Assembly (NCBI RefSeq): GCF_001298675.1
Contig: NZ_CYIG01000014.1
Span: 1-64,000 of the forward strand
DNA: 64,000 bases
Direction of reading: 5' to 3'
Source of the DNA: Paenacidovorax caeni
Lineage (GTDB): Bacteria > Pseudomonadota > Gammaproteobacteria > Burkholderiales > Burkholderiaceae_C
Below are positions 8,261 through 18,595 of this stretch, piece by piece. Both the position numbers and the translations under genes were made by a program. The notes under the pieces were generated by a model. That model ran no database searches and was not told where the DNA came from. It saw nothing but the letters and a program-made list of their open reading frames with translations. Position 1 is the stretch's first letter. Each line of letters opens with the position of its first letter.

Positions 8261-10011
8261 GCAGCGTGCCCGAGGTTCCGCGAGAAGCCCTGCTCGCGCA
8301 GCTGCGCAGCGCCGTGGGCGCCGCCCATGTGCTGACCGGCGACCAGGCCACGCGGCGCTTTCGCAAAGGCCACCGCACCGGCGAAGGGCCGGTGCTGGCC
8401 GTGGTGCGTCCCGGTACGCTGCTGGAGCAGTGGAAAGTGCTGCAGGCCGCCGTGGCGGCCGGGCGCATCGTCATCATGCAGGCGGCCAACACCGGGCTGA
8501 CCGGCGGCTCCACCCCCGACGGTGCCGACTACGACCGCGAGATCGTGCTCATCAACACCCTGCGCATCACCGGCGTGCAAGTCATCCAGGGCGGCGCCCA
8601 GGTGGTCTGCCTGCCCGGCGCCACGCTGGACCGCCTGGAGCAGACGCTGGCGCCGCTGGGGCGCGAGCCGCACTCGGTCATCGGCTCGTCGTGCATTGGC
8701 GCCTCGGTGCTGGGCGGCATCTGCAACAACTCGGGCGGCGCGCTGGTGCGCCGGGGGCCGGCCTACACCGAGCTGGCGCTGTACGCCCGCGTGTGCGGCG
8801 ACGGCACGCTGGAGCTGGTGAACCACCTGGGCATTGCCCTGGGCCGCACGCCGGAAGAAATCCTGACCCGGCTGCAGGACGGCCGCTACACCGAAGCCGA
8901 CGTGGACAGCAACCCGCAGCGCGCGGCCTCGGACACGCGCTACGCCGACGATGTGCGCGCCGTGGACGCGGACACGCCCGCGCGCTTCAACGCCGACCCC
9001 TCGCGCCTGTTCGAGGCCTCGGGCTCAGCCGGCAAGCTGTGCCTGTTTGCCGTGCGGCTGGACACCTTTCCCAAGGAGCCCAGCACGGTGTTCTACATCG
9101 GCAGCAACGCGCCCGACGACCTCACGGCCGTGCGCCGCCACCTGCTCACGGCGCTGCCGCGCCTTCCGATTGCGGGCGAATACATCCACCGCACGGCCTA
9201 CGACATTGGCGAAAAGTACGGCAAGGACACGTTCCTGCTCATTGACCGCTTTGGCACCGCACGGGTGCCCGCGGCCTTCGCGCTCAAGAGCCGGGTGGAC
9301 GGTTTCTTTGAACGCCTGGGCCTGCGCGGCGTGACCGACCACCTGCTGCAAGCCTTCACCAACCTGCTGCCCCGCCACCTGCCCGCGCGCATGGGCGAAT
9401 GGCGCCAGCGCTACGAACACCACCTGCTGGTGCGCGTGTCCAACGACACAGCGGAGGCCACGCGCGCCTTCCTCGCCCAGCACTTCGGCAACAGTCCCAC
9501 GGGCGGCTGGTTCGAGTGCGACGCGGAGGAAGGGCGCAAGGCTTTCCTGCACCGTTTTGCCATCGCCGGCGCCGCCATCCGCTACCGCGCGGTGCACCGT
9601 GCAGAGGTCCAAGACATCGTGGCGCTGGACGTGGCGCTGCGCCGCAACGACCGCGACTGGGTGGAGGAGCTGCCTGCCGACGTGGAGCGCGACACCGTGC
9701 ACAAGCTGTACTACGGCCATTTCTTCTGCCATGTGTTCCACCAGGACTACATCGTGAAGAAGGGCGTCGACCCGCTGGCCATGGAGCACCGCATGTGGGC
9801 GCTGCTGGACGCGCGCCGCGCCGAGTACCCGGCCGAGCATAACGTGGGCCACCTGTACGTGGCCAAGCCCGCGCTGGCGGGCTTCTACCGCGCGCTGGAC
9901 CCGACCAACACCTTCAACCCGGGCATTGGCCACACCGCGCGGCTGCGTGGCTGGGAGGAGTGTTGTGACCGCCCGGGTGGCTGGCCGAAGGGGTATTCCG
10001 AAAAGGCTTGA
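8257..10011 (+). CDS. dld: Quinone-dependent D-lactate dehydrogenase (Dld type)
   Basis: A 584-residue peripheral membrane flavoprotein of the E. coli Dld type (571 residues). An N-terminal PCMH-type FAD-binding domain is seen ([33 protein letters not shown]), followed by the Dld-specific membrane-binding cap region ([31 protein letters not shown]). It oxidises D-lactate to pyruvate. It overlaps lldD by ATGA, so both stereoisomers are oxidised by one transcription unit controlled by the lactate regulator; E. coli keeps dld elsewhere. The stop is followed within a few bases by a short repeat and the 10087-10732 palindrome. Confidence 0.93.
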   Translation: MSSVPEVPREALLAQLRSAVGAAHVLTGDQATRRFRKGHRTGEGPVLAVVRPGTLLEQWKVLQAAVAAGRIVIMQAANTGLTGGSTPDGADYDREIVLINTLRITGVQVIQGGAQVVCLPGATLDRLEQTLAPLGREPHSVIGSSCIGASVLGGICNNSGGALVRRGPAYTELALYARVCGDGTLELVNHLGIALGRTPEEILTRLQDGRYTEADVDSNPQRAASDTRYADDVRAVDADTPARFNADPSRLFEASGSAGKLCLFAVRLDTFPKEPSTVFYIGSNAPDDLTAVRRHLLTALPRLPIAGEYIHRTAYDIGEKYGKDTFLLIDRFGTARVPAAFALKSRVDGFFERLGLRGVTDHLLQAFTNLLPRHLPARMGEWRQRYEHHLLVRVSNDTAEATRAFLAQHFGNSPTGGWFECDAEEGRKAFLHRFAIAGAAIRYRAVHRAEVQDIVALDVALRRNDRDWVEELPADVERDTVHKLYYGHFFCHVFHQDYIVKKGVDPLAMEHRMWALLDARRAEYPAEHNVGHLYVAKPALAGFYRALDPTNTFNPGIGHTARLRGWEECCDRPGGWPKGYSEKA

Positions 10012-10016
10012 TTGCT

Positions 10017-10070
10017 TCTTTTTTTGGAGCTGCTAGCGCTTGCTGCTATTGGGTTAGGGGCTGTTTTTGC
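10017..10070 (+). repeat. Short palindromic repeat, copy 2 (subtype II)
   Basis: GGAGCTGCTAGCGCTTG-CTGCTATTGGGTTAGGGGCTGTTTTTGCG follows the dld stop. The left half matches the common core; the right half is the variant also seen at 10750 and 15086 (CTGNTATTGG...). It and copy 3 stand in opposite orientation at the two outer edges of the long palindrome. Confidence 0.65.
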
Positions 10071-10086
10071 GCTTTTTGGGGTTTGT

Positions 10087-10732
10087 TTCCCGGGGCCGGG
10101 ACTCGCCCCGGCGGGCGACACCCTTTTCTTGCGCGTGCAAGAAAAGGAAGCAAAAGAAGCACGCCCCTGCTGTCCGTATCCCCTGCGCTTCGCTCCGGGG
10201 CAGCCTGCGGTGCTTGGGCGCGGGACGGTGCCGCGTAACTCGCTGCGCGCCTGCGGCGCTGCGCTCAAACAGACGCGGCAAGTCAGATCACGAAGCGCGT
10301 GTGTCCTTCGGCACACGCGCCCCCCCCACGCCCTGCGCTCCTCGGTACGGCCAGAAGGGGTTTGAAGCCCCATACGGGCCATCGCTGCGCTCGGCCTGGA
10401 CTTCGCGGCGCGTAGCGCCTGCGCCCGCGAGGCCGAGCGCAGCGATGGCCCGTGTCGTCTCCACCCCCTTTCAGGCTGCGCCTGGGGCGAGGCGCTGGTG
10501 GGGTGGCATGCGCGCAGTCGCGCATGCGTCGTGAACTGACTCGCTGCGGTTGTTTGAGCGCAGCGCGTAGCGCGCAGCGAGTTCCGCAGCGCACCCCGCC
10601 AGCGTCTCGCCCCAGGTGTGCCCCCACGCGCAGCTTGGGGGTCGCAGACTGCGGGGCGCGTTTCTTTGCCTCCTTTCTTGCCGCGCGGCAAGAAAGGAGG
10701 TCGCCCGCCGGGGCGAGTCCCGGCCCCGGGAA
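10087..10732. repeat. ~650-bp nested inverted-repeat element in a convergent intergenic gap
   Basis: Four inverted-repeat layers share one centre. Outer arms: a perfect 33-nt pair at 10087-10119 and 10700-10732 (beginning TTCCCGGGGCCGGGACTCGC). Just inside are local hairpins: 10124-10145 (TTTTCTTGC-GCGT-GCAAGAAAA) and a perfect 32-nt palindrome at 10669-10700. Next layer: 10237-10270 with 10552-10583, identical at both ends with a few central differences. Core: perfect 24-nt arms 10374-10397 and 10430-10453 with a 32-nt loop. Open frames crossing it are low-complexity and not credible genes. Dld and the sensor kinase converge on it from either side, so it could insulate transcription; no transposase is present, and I do not recognise a published name. 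Confidence 0.8.
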
Positions 10733-10749
10733 GCAAAACCGCTACACGC

Positions 10750-10805
10750 ATCAAAACGGCACCAAACCCAATACCAGCAAGCGCAATCAGCTATCAAATT
10801 TGAAA
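10750..10805 (-). repeat. Short palindromic repeat, copy 3 (subtype II)
   Basis: On the minus strand: AAATTTGATAGCTGATTGCG, then CTTGCTGGTATTGGGTTTGG, then TGCCGTTTTGAT. It is the same subtype as copy 2 but inverted, and it directly flanks the right side of the nested palindrome and the 3' end of the sensor kinase gene. Confidence 0.65.
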
Positions 10806-10824
10806 GCAGCCCCAGGTCCGCGCA

Positions 10825-13488
10825 TCAGGACGGCGCCCGTTCCTGCAGGCGCAGCAAAGTCTGGCTGACCAACGCCCGCAGCGCCGGGGCGCGCACTGGC
10901 TTGGCGAGGAAGCCCCAGCCACGCTCGGCGGCCTGGCTGCGCAGCGTGGCGTCGCGCTCGGCCGTGACCAGGATCACGGCCGGTGCCTGGCCCCAGCGCT
11001 GGCACAGCGCGGCGTACACGTCGGGGCCGTGGTGGCTGCCCAGGTGCACGTCGAGCAGCACCAGCTGCGGTGCCTGGCCCGGCGCGGCCTGGGCCAGCGC
11101 CTCGGGCGCGCCCCCGGCCAGCGGCACCGCGCAGCCCCAGCGTTGCAGCAGCGCCTGGGTGGCGGCGCGGGTCTGCGGGTCGTCCTCGATGACCCAGGCG
11201 CTGCTGCCGTGCAGCGGGGCGTCGTCCGCCAGCTCTGGCGCGGCCGGCAGGGCGGCGTGGGCCTGCACGGCGGCCGGGTCGCCCAGCGGCACGCGCACCC
11301 AGAACACGCTGCCGCGCCCGAGCTGCGAGCGCAGGCCGATCTCATGGCCCAGCAGGCGGCCCAGACGCTCGACGATGGCCAGGCCCAGGCCGGCGCCCCG
11401 GTCGCCGTCGCCGCCTTCGTCGAGGCGGCGAAACTCCTCGAAGATCTCGCGCTGCAGTGCCTCGGGAATGCCCGGGCCCTGGTCGTGCACCTCGATGCGC
11501 ACGTGCGCGCCGTCGCGCCGGCAGCCGACCACGATGCGCCCCTGGCGGCTGTAGCGGATGGCGTTGGAGACATAGTTCTGCACGATGCGCCGCAGCAGGT
11601 TCTCGTCGGTGCGCACCACGTGCCGCGTGGGCATGCACGACAGCTTCAGCCCGCGCTTGCTGGCGAGCACGCCGAAGTTGTGCGCCAGCACCTGCAGCAG
11701 CGGGCCCAGGGGCACGTCGCGCACGTGCACTTCGAGCTGGCCGGACTCCATGCGGGCGAGGTCCAGCAGGCTGCTGAGAATGGCGTCTTGCGCCGCCAGG
11801 GCGCTGTCGATGCTGTCGGCCACGTGGCGCCCGGCGTCGTCGTGCAGGTGGCTGCGCAGCAGCGAGGTGAACATGCGCGCTGCGTTCAGCGGCTGCAGCA
11901 GGTCGTGCACGGCAGCGGCGACGAAGCGGCTCTTGGTGCGGTTGGCGCGCTCGGCCTCGCGCCGGGCGGCGTCCAGGTCGCGTGTGCGTTCGGCCACGCG
12001 GCGCTCCAGCGCGTCGGCCAGCGAGCGCAGCTCGCGCGCGGCATTCTTGTAGCTGGTGATGTCGGCGTAGCTGGTCACGAAGCCGCCCTCGGGCAGCGGG
12101 TTGCCGCGGATTTCCAGCACGGTGCCGTCTTCCTTGGCGCTTTCGTGCAGGTGCGGCGTGCCACTGCGCAGGTGCGCCAGGCGCCGCTCGATCGACTCCT
12201 CCAGCGGCCCGTGCCCGAGCAGGCCGCGCCGCGCGTTGTGGCGCAGCAGGTCTTCGATGGGCTGGCCCACGCGCATGAGCTCGGGCGGGTAGCGGAACAG
12301 CTCCACGTAGCGCGAGTTCCAGGCCACCAGGTTGAGCTGCGCATCGATGATCACCACGCCCTGTGGCAGGTGCTCCAGGCTACGCGACAGGCCGGTGTCG
12401 GCCTGCTTGGCCGCCTGCACGATGCCGTCCTGCGCGGTGCGCAGCTCCTGGGCATGCTGGTGTAGCACCGCCTCCAGTTCCTCGCGGCTGCGCTGGCGCA
12501 ACAGTGACAGGCGCTGGCGCTGGCGCGCGAACAGCACCAGCAGGGCCAGCGCCAGCCAGCCACCGGCGCCCGCGGCGGCGGCCCAGCGGCTTTCCGCCAG
12601 GCTGTTGTGCGTCTCGTGCACCAGGTGCAGTTGCCAGGGGGTGCCGGCCAGGGGCTGGGTCTGCCACAGCACGCGGCCCGGCAGGGCGGGCAGGTCGGCG
12701 GATTGCACGCGCACCAGGCGCCCGCCGTTGTCCAGGCGGCTGTCCACACGGTACGCCAGCGGGCGCAGCGGCTGGTTGGCGTACTGCCGCGTGGCCTGGA
12801 GTTCGCGGCGCCCGGCCTCGTCCAGCGGGTTGAGCAGACGGTAGCGCCATGCGTCCTGGCTGGCCAGGAAGACCACGCCGTGCGCGTCGGATGCAAGCAC
12901 GATGTCGGGTGTCTGCAGCCACTCGCGCTCCAACTCCTGCAGTGCGATCTTGATGGCCACCAGCCCCAGGGTGTGGCCGCTGCCGTCGCGGATGGCCTGC
13001 GACAGAAAGTAGCCCGGCTCGCCCGTGGTCACGCCGATGCCGTAGAAGCTGCCGCGCCCCTGCGCCAGCGCCTGCTGCACGTAGGGGCGGAAGCTGTAGT
13101 CCACGCCCACGTTGCTGGTGGCGGTGCGCCAGTTGCTGGCCGCCACGGCCTGGCCGTCGCGGTTGAGCAGGGTCAGCGTGGAGGACTGGCTGGCGCCGTT
13201 GGCCTGCTCCAGCTTGCGGTTGAGCGCCTCGACCTCGGCGGGCGACAGCGGGTGCGTCAGTGCATCGCGCAGCTGTGCATCCAGCGCCAGCACCTCGGGC
13301 AGCGTACGGTAGCGGTCGATGCGCTGGGCCAGGGCCTGCCCGTACAGCGCCAGCTGGCGCTCCACGCTGGCGCTCTCCTCGCTCAGCGAACGCTGCCAGG
13401 TCCAGTGTCCGGCCAGGAGCATGCAGCCCGCCATACCCCCGAGGACGACCAGCAGGGTCCAGAGTTTGCGGCGCGAGGGTGGGGTCAT
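10825..13488 (-). CDS. Hybrid sensor histidine kinase / response regulator, divergent from dctA
   Basis: An 887-residue membrane sensor. An N-terminal helix (residues ~9-28) and a second near 305-322 bracket a ~270-residue periplasmic region with DctB/Cache-like segments ([22 protein letters not shown], then [10 protein letters not shown]). A PAS-like region follows (~370-480), then a coiled coil, a HisKA domain with [13 protein letters not shown] (His about 528), HATPase_c with N, DQGPGIP and [12 protein letters not shown] boxes, and a C-terminal receiver (Asp about 813 in LVLLDVHL). The HDLLQPL H-box is that of the NahK/hybrid-kinase type. Being head-to-head with dctA, it plausibly senses C4-dicarboxylates, but no dctD-like regulator is adjacent, so this is inference. 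Confidence 0.85.
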   Translation of the reverse strand: MTPPSRRKLWTLLVVLGGMAGCMLLAGHWTWQRSLSEESASVERQLALYGQALAQRIDRYRTLPEVLALDAQLRDALTHPLSPAEVEALNRKLEQANGASQSSTLTLLNRDGQAVAASNWRTATSNVGVDYSFRPYVQQALAQGRGSFYGIGVTTGEPGYFLSQAIRDGSGHTLGLVAIKIALQELEREWLQTPDIVLASDAHGVVFLASQDAWRYRLLNPLDEAGRRELQATRQYANQPLRPLAYRVDSRLDNGGRLVRVQSADLPALPGRVLWQTQPLAGTPWQLHLVHETHNSLAESRWAAAAGAGGWLALALLVLFARQRQRLSLLRQRSREELEAVLHQHAQELRTAQDGIVQAAKQADTGLSRSLEHLPQGVVIIDAQLNLVAWNSRYVELFRYPPELMRVGQPIEDLLRHNARRGLLGHGPLEESIERRLAHLRSGTPHLHESAKEDGTVLEIRGNPLPEGGFVTSYADITSYKNAARELRSLADALERRVAERTRDLDAARREAERANRTKSRFVAAAVHDLLQPLNAARMFTSLLRSHLHDDAGRHVADSIDSALAAQDAILSSLLDLARMESGQLEVHVRDVPLGPLLQVLAHNFGVLASKRGLKLSCMPTRHVVRTDENLLRRIVQNYVSNAIRYSRQGRIVVGCRRDGAHVRIEVHDQGPGIPEALQREIFEEFRRLDEGGDGDRGAGLGLAIVERLGRLLGHEIGLRSQLGRGSVFWVRVPLGDPAAVQAHAALPAAPELADDAPLHGSSAWVIEDDPQTRAATQALLQRWGCAVPLAGGAPEALAQAAPGQAPQLVLLDVHLGSHHGPDVYAALCQRWGQAPAVILVTAERDATLRSQAAERGWGFLAKPVRAPALRALVSQTLLRLQERAPS

Positions 13489-13646
13489 GGTGGGTAGGTG
13501 TTTTCCCTAGGTTTGGGCGGGCATTCTCAGGGAGCCGCCCGCCGACTAATACCAATAGGTTATCGGCGCAAAAAGTTCCCGGCGGTACAAACGGCTCCCT
13601 CGAACACCCCACAGGGGTGGTTCCCCGCGATTTCTGGAGACCTTGC

Positions 13647-15008
13647 ATGCACGCCATTCCCGCCCACGCAGCCCCTTTGCCTTCGACGCTGCGTCTGCCG
13701 TTTTACCGGCAACTGTATTTTCAGGTGGTGATCGCCATCGTCCTGGGGGTGCTGCTCGGCCACTTCGAGCCCGCCTATGGCGAGGCGCTCAAGCCGCTGG
13801 GCGACGGCTTCATCAAGCTGGTGAAGATGATCATCGCGCCGGTGATCTTCCTGACCATCGTTACCGGCATCGCCGGCATGTCGCAGCTCAGCGCCGTGGG
13901 CCGTGTGTTCGGCAAGGCCATGGCGTACTTCCTGTTCTTCTCCACGCTGGCCCTGGTGGTTGGCATGATCGTGGCCAACGTGGTGCAACCCGGCGCGGGC
14001 ATGAACATCAACCCCGCCGACCTGGACCAGACGGCCGTCAAGTCCTACGTGGCAAAGTCGCACGAGATGACGCTGACGGGCTTCGTCATGGACATCATCC
14101 CGAAGACGCTGATCAGCCCGTTCGTGGGCGACAACATCCTGCAGGTGCTGCTGGTGGCCGTGCTGTTCGGCATCGCGCTGGCCCTGGCCGGTGAGCGTGG
14201 CACGCCGGTGCTGGACTTCCTTGAAGCGCTGACGGCGCCCGTGTTCAAGCTCGTGGCCATCGTCATGAAGGCCGCGCCCATCGGCGCCTTCGGTGCCATC
14301 GCTTTCACCATCGGCAAGTTCGGCCTGGGGTCGCTGGTGAACCTGGCCTGGCTGGTGGGGTCGTTCTACGTCACGTCGCTGCTGTTCGTGGTGGTGGTGC
14401 TGGGCACGGTGGGGCGCCTGTGCGGCTTCTCGGTGCTCAAGCTGTGCCGCTACCTGAAGGCCGAGCTGCTGCTGGTGCTGGGCACCTCGTCGTCCGAATC
14501 GGCCCTGCCGTCGCTGATGGAAAAGATGGAGAAGGCGGGCTGCAGCAAGTCAGTGGTCGGCCTGGTTGTGCCCACGGGCTACTCCTTCAACCTGGATGGC
14601 ACCAACATCTACATGACGCTGGCAGCGCTGTTCATCGCGCAGGCCACGAACACCGAGCTGTCGCTGGGCCACCAGGTCATGCTGCTGCTGGTGGCCATGC
14701 TCAGCTCCAAGGGCGCAGCGGGTGTGACCGGCGCCGGCTTCATCACCCTGGCCGCCACGCTGGCCGTGGTGCCCGAGGTGCCGGTGGCGGGCATGGCGCT
14801 GATCCTGGGGGTGGACCGCTTCATGAGCGAGTGCCGTTCGCTGACCAACTTCGTGGGCAATGCCGTGGCCACGGTGGTCGTCTCGCGCTGGGAAAATGCG
14901 CTCGACTACCAGCGCCTGCACGCGGCCCTCGATGGCCAGGCGGTGCCGCACGCGGCACCGGCCGGGCTGCCGGTGGGCGCTACCGCCACCGTCCAGGCTG
15001 CGGGCTAA
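13647..15008 (+). CDS. dctA: C4-dicarboxylate transporter
   Basis: A 453-residue sodium/proton:dicarboxylate symporter (DAACS family) taking up succinate, fumarate, malate and often orotate or aspartate. Family signatures are present: [16 protein letters not shown] (serine-rich HP1), [20 protein letters not shown] and [25 protein letters not shown] longer open frame begins at 13260 but runs into the kinase gene; the ATG at 13647 has TGGAGA seven bases upstream. A hairpin GAAC-ACCCC-ACAGGGGTGGTTC (13602-13623) sits just before the ribosome-binding site. I found no clear -24/-12 sigma-54 promoter in the 158-bp divergent gap. A terminator follows at 15028. Confidence 0.95.
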   Translation: MHAIPAHAAPLPSTLRLPFYRQLYFQVVIAIVLGVLLGHFEPAYGEALKPLGDGFIKLVKMIIAPVIFLTIVTGIAGMSQLSAVGRVFGKAMAYFLFFSTLALVVGMIVANVVQPGAGMNINPADLDQTAVKSYVAKSHEMTLTGFVMDIIPKTLISPFVGDNILQVLLVAVLFGIALALAGERGTPVLDFLEALTAPVFKLVAIVMKAAPIGAFGAIAFTIGKFGLGSLVNLAWLVGSFYVTSLLFVVVVLGTVGRLCGFSVLKLCRYLKAELLLVLGTSSSESALPSLMEKMEKAGCSKSVVGLVVPTGYSFNLDGTNIYMTLAALFIAQATNTELSLGHQVMLLLVAMLSSKGAAGVTGAGFITLAATLAVVPEVPVAGMALILGVDRFMSECRSLTNFVGNAVATVVVSRWENALDYQRLHAALDGQAVPHAAPAGLPVGATATVQAAG

Positions 15009-15027
15009 GCCGCGCTGCATTCCCCCC

Positions 15028-15055
15028 AAGGGCCCGCAAGGGCCCTTTGCTTTTT
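15028..15055 (+). terminator. Rho-independent terminator of dctA
   Basis: AAGGGCCC (15028-15035), loop GCAA, GGGCCCTT (15040-15047), then TGCTTTTT. Perfect 8-bp stem and a T-rich tail 20 bp after the dctA stop. Confidence 0.85.
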
Positions 15056-15085
15056 GCCGCCGAACCCCGGGTGCGTCGTGTGCCC

Positions 15086-15145
15086 CTTTTTTGATAGCGT
15101 TTGGCGCTTGCTGCTATTGGCCTGGAGTGCATTTGGCTTGAAATG
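15086..15145 (+). repeat. Short palindromic repeat, copy 4 (subtype II)
   Basis: TTTTTTGATAGCGTTTGGCG followed by CTTGCTGCTATTGGCCTGGA and GTGCATTTGGCTTGAAA. It matches copies 2 and 3 in the second half. It lies between the dctA terminator and the DUF2214 gene. Confidence 0.6.
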
Positions 15146-15278
15146 CCAGGGCGCCGCCATGCGGCCGTCAACCGTCAGCCGTACGGGCCGGGGCCCTGTG
15201 CGTTGCAACGGGCTGCGGCGCCAGCGCGCAGTCGGGCTACGATCGGGCGCATCGATAGTCACCGAGAAACGCGCCGCC

Positions 15279-15734
15279 ATGACCACCGAAGCCCTGCTGG
15301 CCTACGCCCACATCCTCGCCATTCTGATGACTGCCACCTTTCTCGCCAGCGAGGCGGCGCTGTGCCGCCGCGAGTGGATGAACGCCGCCGTGGTTGAGCG
15401 GCTGGTGCGGCTGGACCTGCTCTACGGCATCAGCGCGCTGGCGCTGCTGGCCACGGGCCTGGCGCGCACCTGGTGGGGCATGAAGGGCGCGGGCTGGTAC
15501 TGGTCCCAGCCGCTGCTGCATGCCAAGGTCACGCTGTTCGTGGTGATCGGGCTGATGTCGCTGGGGCCGACCATGCGCTTCCTGCGCTGGCGCCGCCAAC
15601 TGCGCGCCACGGGGGCGCTGCCCGCCGAGGCCGAGGTGCGCGGCGTGCGCCGCCTGGTGATGATCGAGGCGCACCTGATGGTGCTGATCCCGCTGCTGGG
15701 GGTGTTCCTAGCGCGGGGCGTGGGCACGAAATAA
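15279..15734 (+). CDS. DUF2214-family four-helix membrane protein
   Basis: A 151-residue inner-membrane protein with four predicted hydrophobic helices, starting MTTEALLAYAHILAILMTAT. The pattern of His10 in helix 1, a charged CRREW loop and WYWSQPLLHAKV is that of the DUF2214 family, whose function I do not know. An open frame extends upstream to 15054 through a repeat and is not used. The gene is isolated: a terminator and repeat precede it, and its TAA stop overlaps the reverse-strand terminator of psiF. Confidence 0.7.
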   Translation: MTTEALLAYAHILAILMTATFLASEAALCRREWMNAAVVERLVRLDLLYGISALALLATGLARTWWGMKGAGWYWSQPLLHAKVTLFVVIGLMSLGPTMRFLRWRRQLRATGALPAEAEVRGVRRLVMIEAHLMVLIPLLGVFLARGVGTK

Positions 15735-15757
15735 AAAAGCCCCGCGCGCGGCGGGGC
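15733..15757 (-). terminator. Rho-independent terminator of psiF (minus strand)
   Basis: On the minus strand GCCCCGC, a short GC loop and GCGGGGC are followed by TTTTTTAT. It lies 25 bp beyond the psiF stop and overlaps the stop codon of the convergent DUF2214 gene; on the plus strand there is no T tract, so the direction is clear. Confidence 0.8.
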
Positions 15758-15781
15758 CTGGAGTTGGGGCGCGGGGATGCG

Positions 15782-16087
15782 TCAGGCCGGGGCGCCGGAC
15801 AGGCAGCCCTTCATGAAGGCCTTGCGCTCGTCGCCCTTCAGATCCTTGGTCTTGGCGTCGGCGTTGCACGACTTCATCTTGTCCTGCTGGGTTTCCTTCT
15901 TGGCCGACAGGCAGGTCTTCATGAAGGCCTTGCGCTCGTCGCCCTTCTTGTCGCCCGCCTCGGTGTTGCAGGTCTTCATCTTGCTTTGCTGGGCGGTGGG
16001 GGCCTTCTTGGCGTCGCCATCGGCTGCGTGGGCGGTGAACGAGAGGGCGAGGCTGGCGACGGCCAACAGGGAAAGCAGTTTCTTCAT
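15782..16087 (-). CDS. PsiF-repeat periplasmic protein
   Basis: A 101-residue secreted protein. MKKLLSLLAVASLALSFTAHA is a classical signal peptide cleaved after AHA. The mature part holds two copies of the PsiF repeat: KMKTCN...KKGDERKAFMKTCL and KMKSCN...LKGDERKAFMKGCL, each with a Cys pair that could form disulfides. E. coli psiF is phosphate-starvation inducible, but its biochemical function is unknown. GGAG lies 8 nt before the ATG at 16087; a longer frame to 16144 has no supporting ribosome-binding site. No Pho box was evident upstream. Confidence 0.85.
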   Translation of the reverse strand: MKKLLSLLAVASLALSFTAHAADGDAKKAPTAQQSKMKTCNTEAGDKKGDERKAFMKTCLSAKKETQQDKMKSCNADAKTKDLKGDERKAFMKGCLSGAPA

Positions 16088-16238
16088 GTAGTGCTCCTGC
16101 GAAAGTGGATGGATGACCCGGTGCGCATGCGGCACGCGGGTCACCCAGCATAACGCCGCCCAGGGGCTCCAGGATGACGGGGCGCCCCCGTAGCATGCGT
16201 GCGGTGTTCTCGATGGTCAGGAGGTCCTAGGCAGGTCG

Positions 16239-16742
16239 CTACGCCGGCGGCACGGCGGCTTCATGGAAGGCCTTGAGCCTGCTCTGGATCACCGAGGTGT
16301 CATGGGCCAGGCCGTGGAGCGAAAAAGCCACATCGCCACCGCCACGGAAGGCGCGCTGCAGCGCCTGGGTGATCGGGCCTTGGGCGCCATGGCGCAGCCT
16401 TGCCACGATGGCGTCGGTGCGGAAGTTGATGTGGACACTCTCCATGGCATTCCAGCGCACAGTCTGCGGATCGTCTTGCCGCAGGTCGAGAATGCCCTGG
16501 GCGTCAATGATGAGTGCGGGCTCCCGGTCCTGGTGGGCATCCCAGGCCCATCGGGCCAGGGTCCAGGTGATGCAGAACGACCCGAAGGCCCCGATTGCAC
16601 CGATGAGGGTGAGCAGCCGGTCGTTGGATGCCACTGCCAGAAAGACGGAGTACGCCGTGGTCAAGGCCATCAGCACGGTGAACGGCACCTGGAAGTACAG
16701 CGTCCAACGGCGTCGGTACAGATGGATGGCGGGGGGCTGCAT
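16239..16742 (-). CDS. Small two-helix membrane protein (STM3941-like?)
   Basis: About 167 residues from MQPPAIHLYRRRWTLYFQV. A short basic N-terminus leads into two hydrophobic helices (roughly residues 13-35 and 42-65), then a soluble C-terminal region with a beta-rich pattern (ALIIDAQGILDLRQ, TVRWNAMESVHINF). This layout (LYRRRW, two helices, PH-like tail) resembles the STM3941 family, a tentative assignment. The frame is open to an earlier Met at 16853, but that start would lie 23 bp from argS and adds a Pro-rich non-conserved stretch, so 16742 is preferred. No function is assigned. Confidence 0.6.
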   Translation of the reverse strand: MQPPAIHLYRRRWTLYFQVPFTVLMALTTAYSVFLAVASNDRLLTLIGAIGAFGSFCITWTLARWAWDAHQDREPALIIDAQGILDLRQDDPQTVRWNAMESVHINFRTDAIVARLRHGAQGPITQALQRAFRGGGDVAFSLHGLAHDTSVIQSRLKAFHEAAVPPA

Positions 16743-16840
16743 GTGCGGCGGGGCTCCGGGTGGTGGGTGTGAAACGATTGTGCCCGCGGCTCCGCCTGGG
16801 GCGCAAACGGGGCGTGCCACCGGGTCGGGCGGTGTGTGTC

Positions 16841-16870
16841 CTGCCAGCGTCATTGGCGGCCCCGTAAAAT
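16841..16870 (+). promoter_or_regulatory. argS promoter suggesting a near-leaderless transcript
   Basis: CTGCCA (16841-16846), 18-nt spacer, TAAAAT (16865-16870). Transcription would start about 16877, exactly at the argS ATG. No Shine-Dalgarno is visible before the ATG, which agrees with leaderless initiation. Confidence 0.45.
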
Positions 16871-16876
16871 CCGCCG

Positions 16877-18583
16877 ATGCTCACCGCCAAAAATGAATTG
16901 CTCGCTGCGCTGGCAGCCGAGCTGGAAAAACTGTCCGAAGGCGCTGGCGCCAAGGCCGCATTCGAATCGCCCAAGGTGGCGGCCCATGGCGACTTCGCCT
17001 GCACTGCTGCCATGCAGCTGGCCAAGCCGCTCAAGCTCAACCCGCGTGCACTAGGCGAGCAGCTCAAGGCTGCGCTGGAGTCCACGTCGGCCTTTGGCCG
17101 CTGGGTCGATGCGATCGAGATCGCAGGCCCGGGCTTTCTCAACATCCGCTTGAAGCCCGCCGCCAAGCAGGCCGTGGTGCACGAGGTGCTGGCCGCGGGC
17201 GAGCGCTTTGGTTACCAGCCGGACAACGGCCAGCGCGTGCTGGTCGAGTTCGTCTCGGCCAACCCCACGGGCCCGCTGCACGTGGGCCACGGCCGCCAGG
17301 CGGCGCTGGGCGATGCGATCTGCAACCTGTTCAGCACCCAGGGCTGGAACGTGCACCGCGAGTTCTATTACAACGACGCGGGCGTGCAGATCGACACGCT
17401 CACCAAAAGCACGCAGCTGCGCGCCAAGGGCTTCAAGCCGGGCGACGACTGCTGGCCCACCGATGCCGACAACCCGTTGGCCAAGAACTTCTACAACGGC
17501 GACTACATCGCCGACATCGCCCAGGCGTTCCTGAACAAGGAAACCGTCAAAGCCGACGACCGCGAATTCACCGCCAACGGCGACGTCGAGGACTACGACA
17601 ACATCCGCCAGTTTGCCGTGGCCTACCTGCGCAACGAGCAGGACAAGGACTTGCAGGCGTTCAACCTGAAGTTCGACGAGTACTACCTGGAGTCCAGCCT
17701 GTACACCAGCGGCCGCGTGGAGGCCACGGTGAACAAGCTCATCGCCAATGGCAAGACCTACGAGCAGGACGGCGCGCTGTGGCTCAAGAGCACCGAGTAC
17801 GGCGACGACAAGGATCGCGTCATGCGCAAGCAGGACGGCACCTACACCTACTTCGTGCCCGATGTGGCCTACCACATCGCCAAGTGGGAGCGTGGCTTCG
17901 CCAAGGTCGTCAATATCCAGGGCACGGACCACCATGGCACCATCGCCCGCGTGCGCGCTGGCCTGCAGGCGGCCGACGTGGGCATTCCCCAGGGCTATCC
18001 CGACTACGTGCTGCACACCATGGTGCGCGTGGTGCGTGGCGGCCAGGAAGTGAAGATCAGCAAGCGCGCGGGCAGCTACGTCACGTTGCGCGACCTGATC
18101 GAGTGGACCAGCAAGGATGCGGTGCGCTTCTTCCTTTTGAGCCGCAAGCCCGACACCGAGTACACCTTCGACGTGGACTTGGCCGTGGCGCAGAACAACG
18201 ACAACCCGGTGTACTACGTGCAGTACGCCCATGCGCGCATCCGCTCGGTGCTGCGGGCGTGGCAGGAGCAGGGCGGCGACGTGGCTTCGCTGCAGGGCGC
18301 GGATCTGTCGGCCCTCGAAGGCCCGCAGGCCCAGGCGCTGATGCTGCAACTGGCCAAGTACCCCGAGATGCTCACTGCCGCCACCGAGGGCGAGGCACCG
18401 CATGACGTGACCTTCTACCTGCGCGACCTGGCCGCGAGCTACCACAGCTACTACGATGCCGAGCGCATCCTCGTGGACGACGAGGCCGTCAAACGCGCGC
18501 GCCTGGCCCTGGTTGCCGCCACTGCACAGGTGCTGGCCAACGGCCTGGCGGTGCTGGGCGTGTCGGCTCCTGAACGAATGTAA
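16877..18583 (+). CDS. argS: Arginyl-tRNA synthetase
   Basis: A 568-residue class Ia synthetase charging tRNA-Arg in the cytoplasm. Visible are the N-terminal Arg-tRNA synthetase additional domain (residues ~1-95), the HIGH motif as HVGH in [20 protein letters not shown], the KMSKS-equivalent [15 protein letters not shown] and the C-terminal anticodon-binding helices ([18 protein letters not shown]). Length and order are normal. The promoter at 16841-16870 places the transcript start at the ATG. A SPOR-domain gene follows 12 bp after the stop and then dsbA, an arrangement common in Comamonadaceae. Confidence 0.97.
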   Translation: MLTAKNELLAALAAELEKLSEGAGAKAAFESPKVAAHGDFACTAAMQLAKPLKLNPRALGEQLKAALESTSAFGRWVDAIEIAGPGFLNIRLKPAAKQAVVHEVLAAGERFGYQPDNGQRVLVEFVSANPTGPLHVGHGRQAALGDAICNLFSTQGWNVHREFYYNDAGVQIDTLTKSTQLRAKGFKPGDDCWPTDADNPLAKNFYNGDYIADIAQAFLNKETVKADDREFTANGDVEDYDNIRQFAVAYLRNEQDKDLQAFNLKFDEYYLESSLYTSGRVEATVNKLIANGKTYEQDGALWLKSTEYGDDKDRVMRKQDGTYTYFVPDVAYHIAKWERGFAKVVNIQGTDHHGTIARVRAGLQAADVGIPQGYPDYVLHTMVRVVRGGQEVKISKRAGSYVTLRDLIEWTSKDAVRFFLLSRKPDTEYTFDVDLAVAQNNDNPVYYVQYAHARIRSVLRAWQEQGGDVASLQGADLSALEGPQAQALMLQLAKYPEMLTAATEGEAPHDVTFYLRDLAASYHSYYDAERILVDDEAVKRARLALVAATAQVLANGLAVLGVSAPERM

Positions 18584-18595
18584 GCCTCTACTGCT

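Noticed and set aside
10012-10868. Several open frames of 60-290 codons inside the nested palindrome
   Set aside because: They read through inverted repeats in mirror image on both strands, with no start signals or domains.
13489-13646. Sigma-54 promoter for dctA
   Set aside because: No TGGCAC-N5-TTGC-like element could be found in the divergent gap.
15782-15990. The tandem similar segments in the psiF region as a CRISPR-like or VNTR repeat
   Set aside because: They are two protein repeats of the PsiF domain, diverged at nucleotide level.
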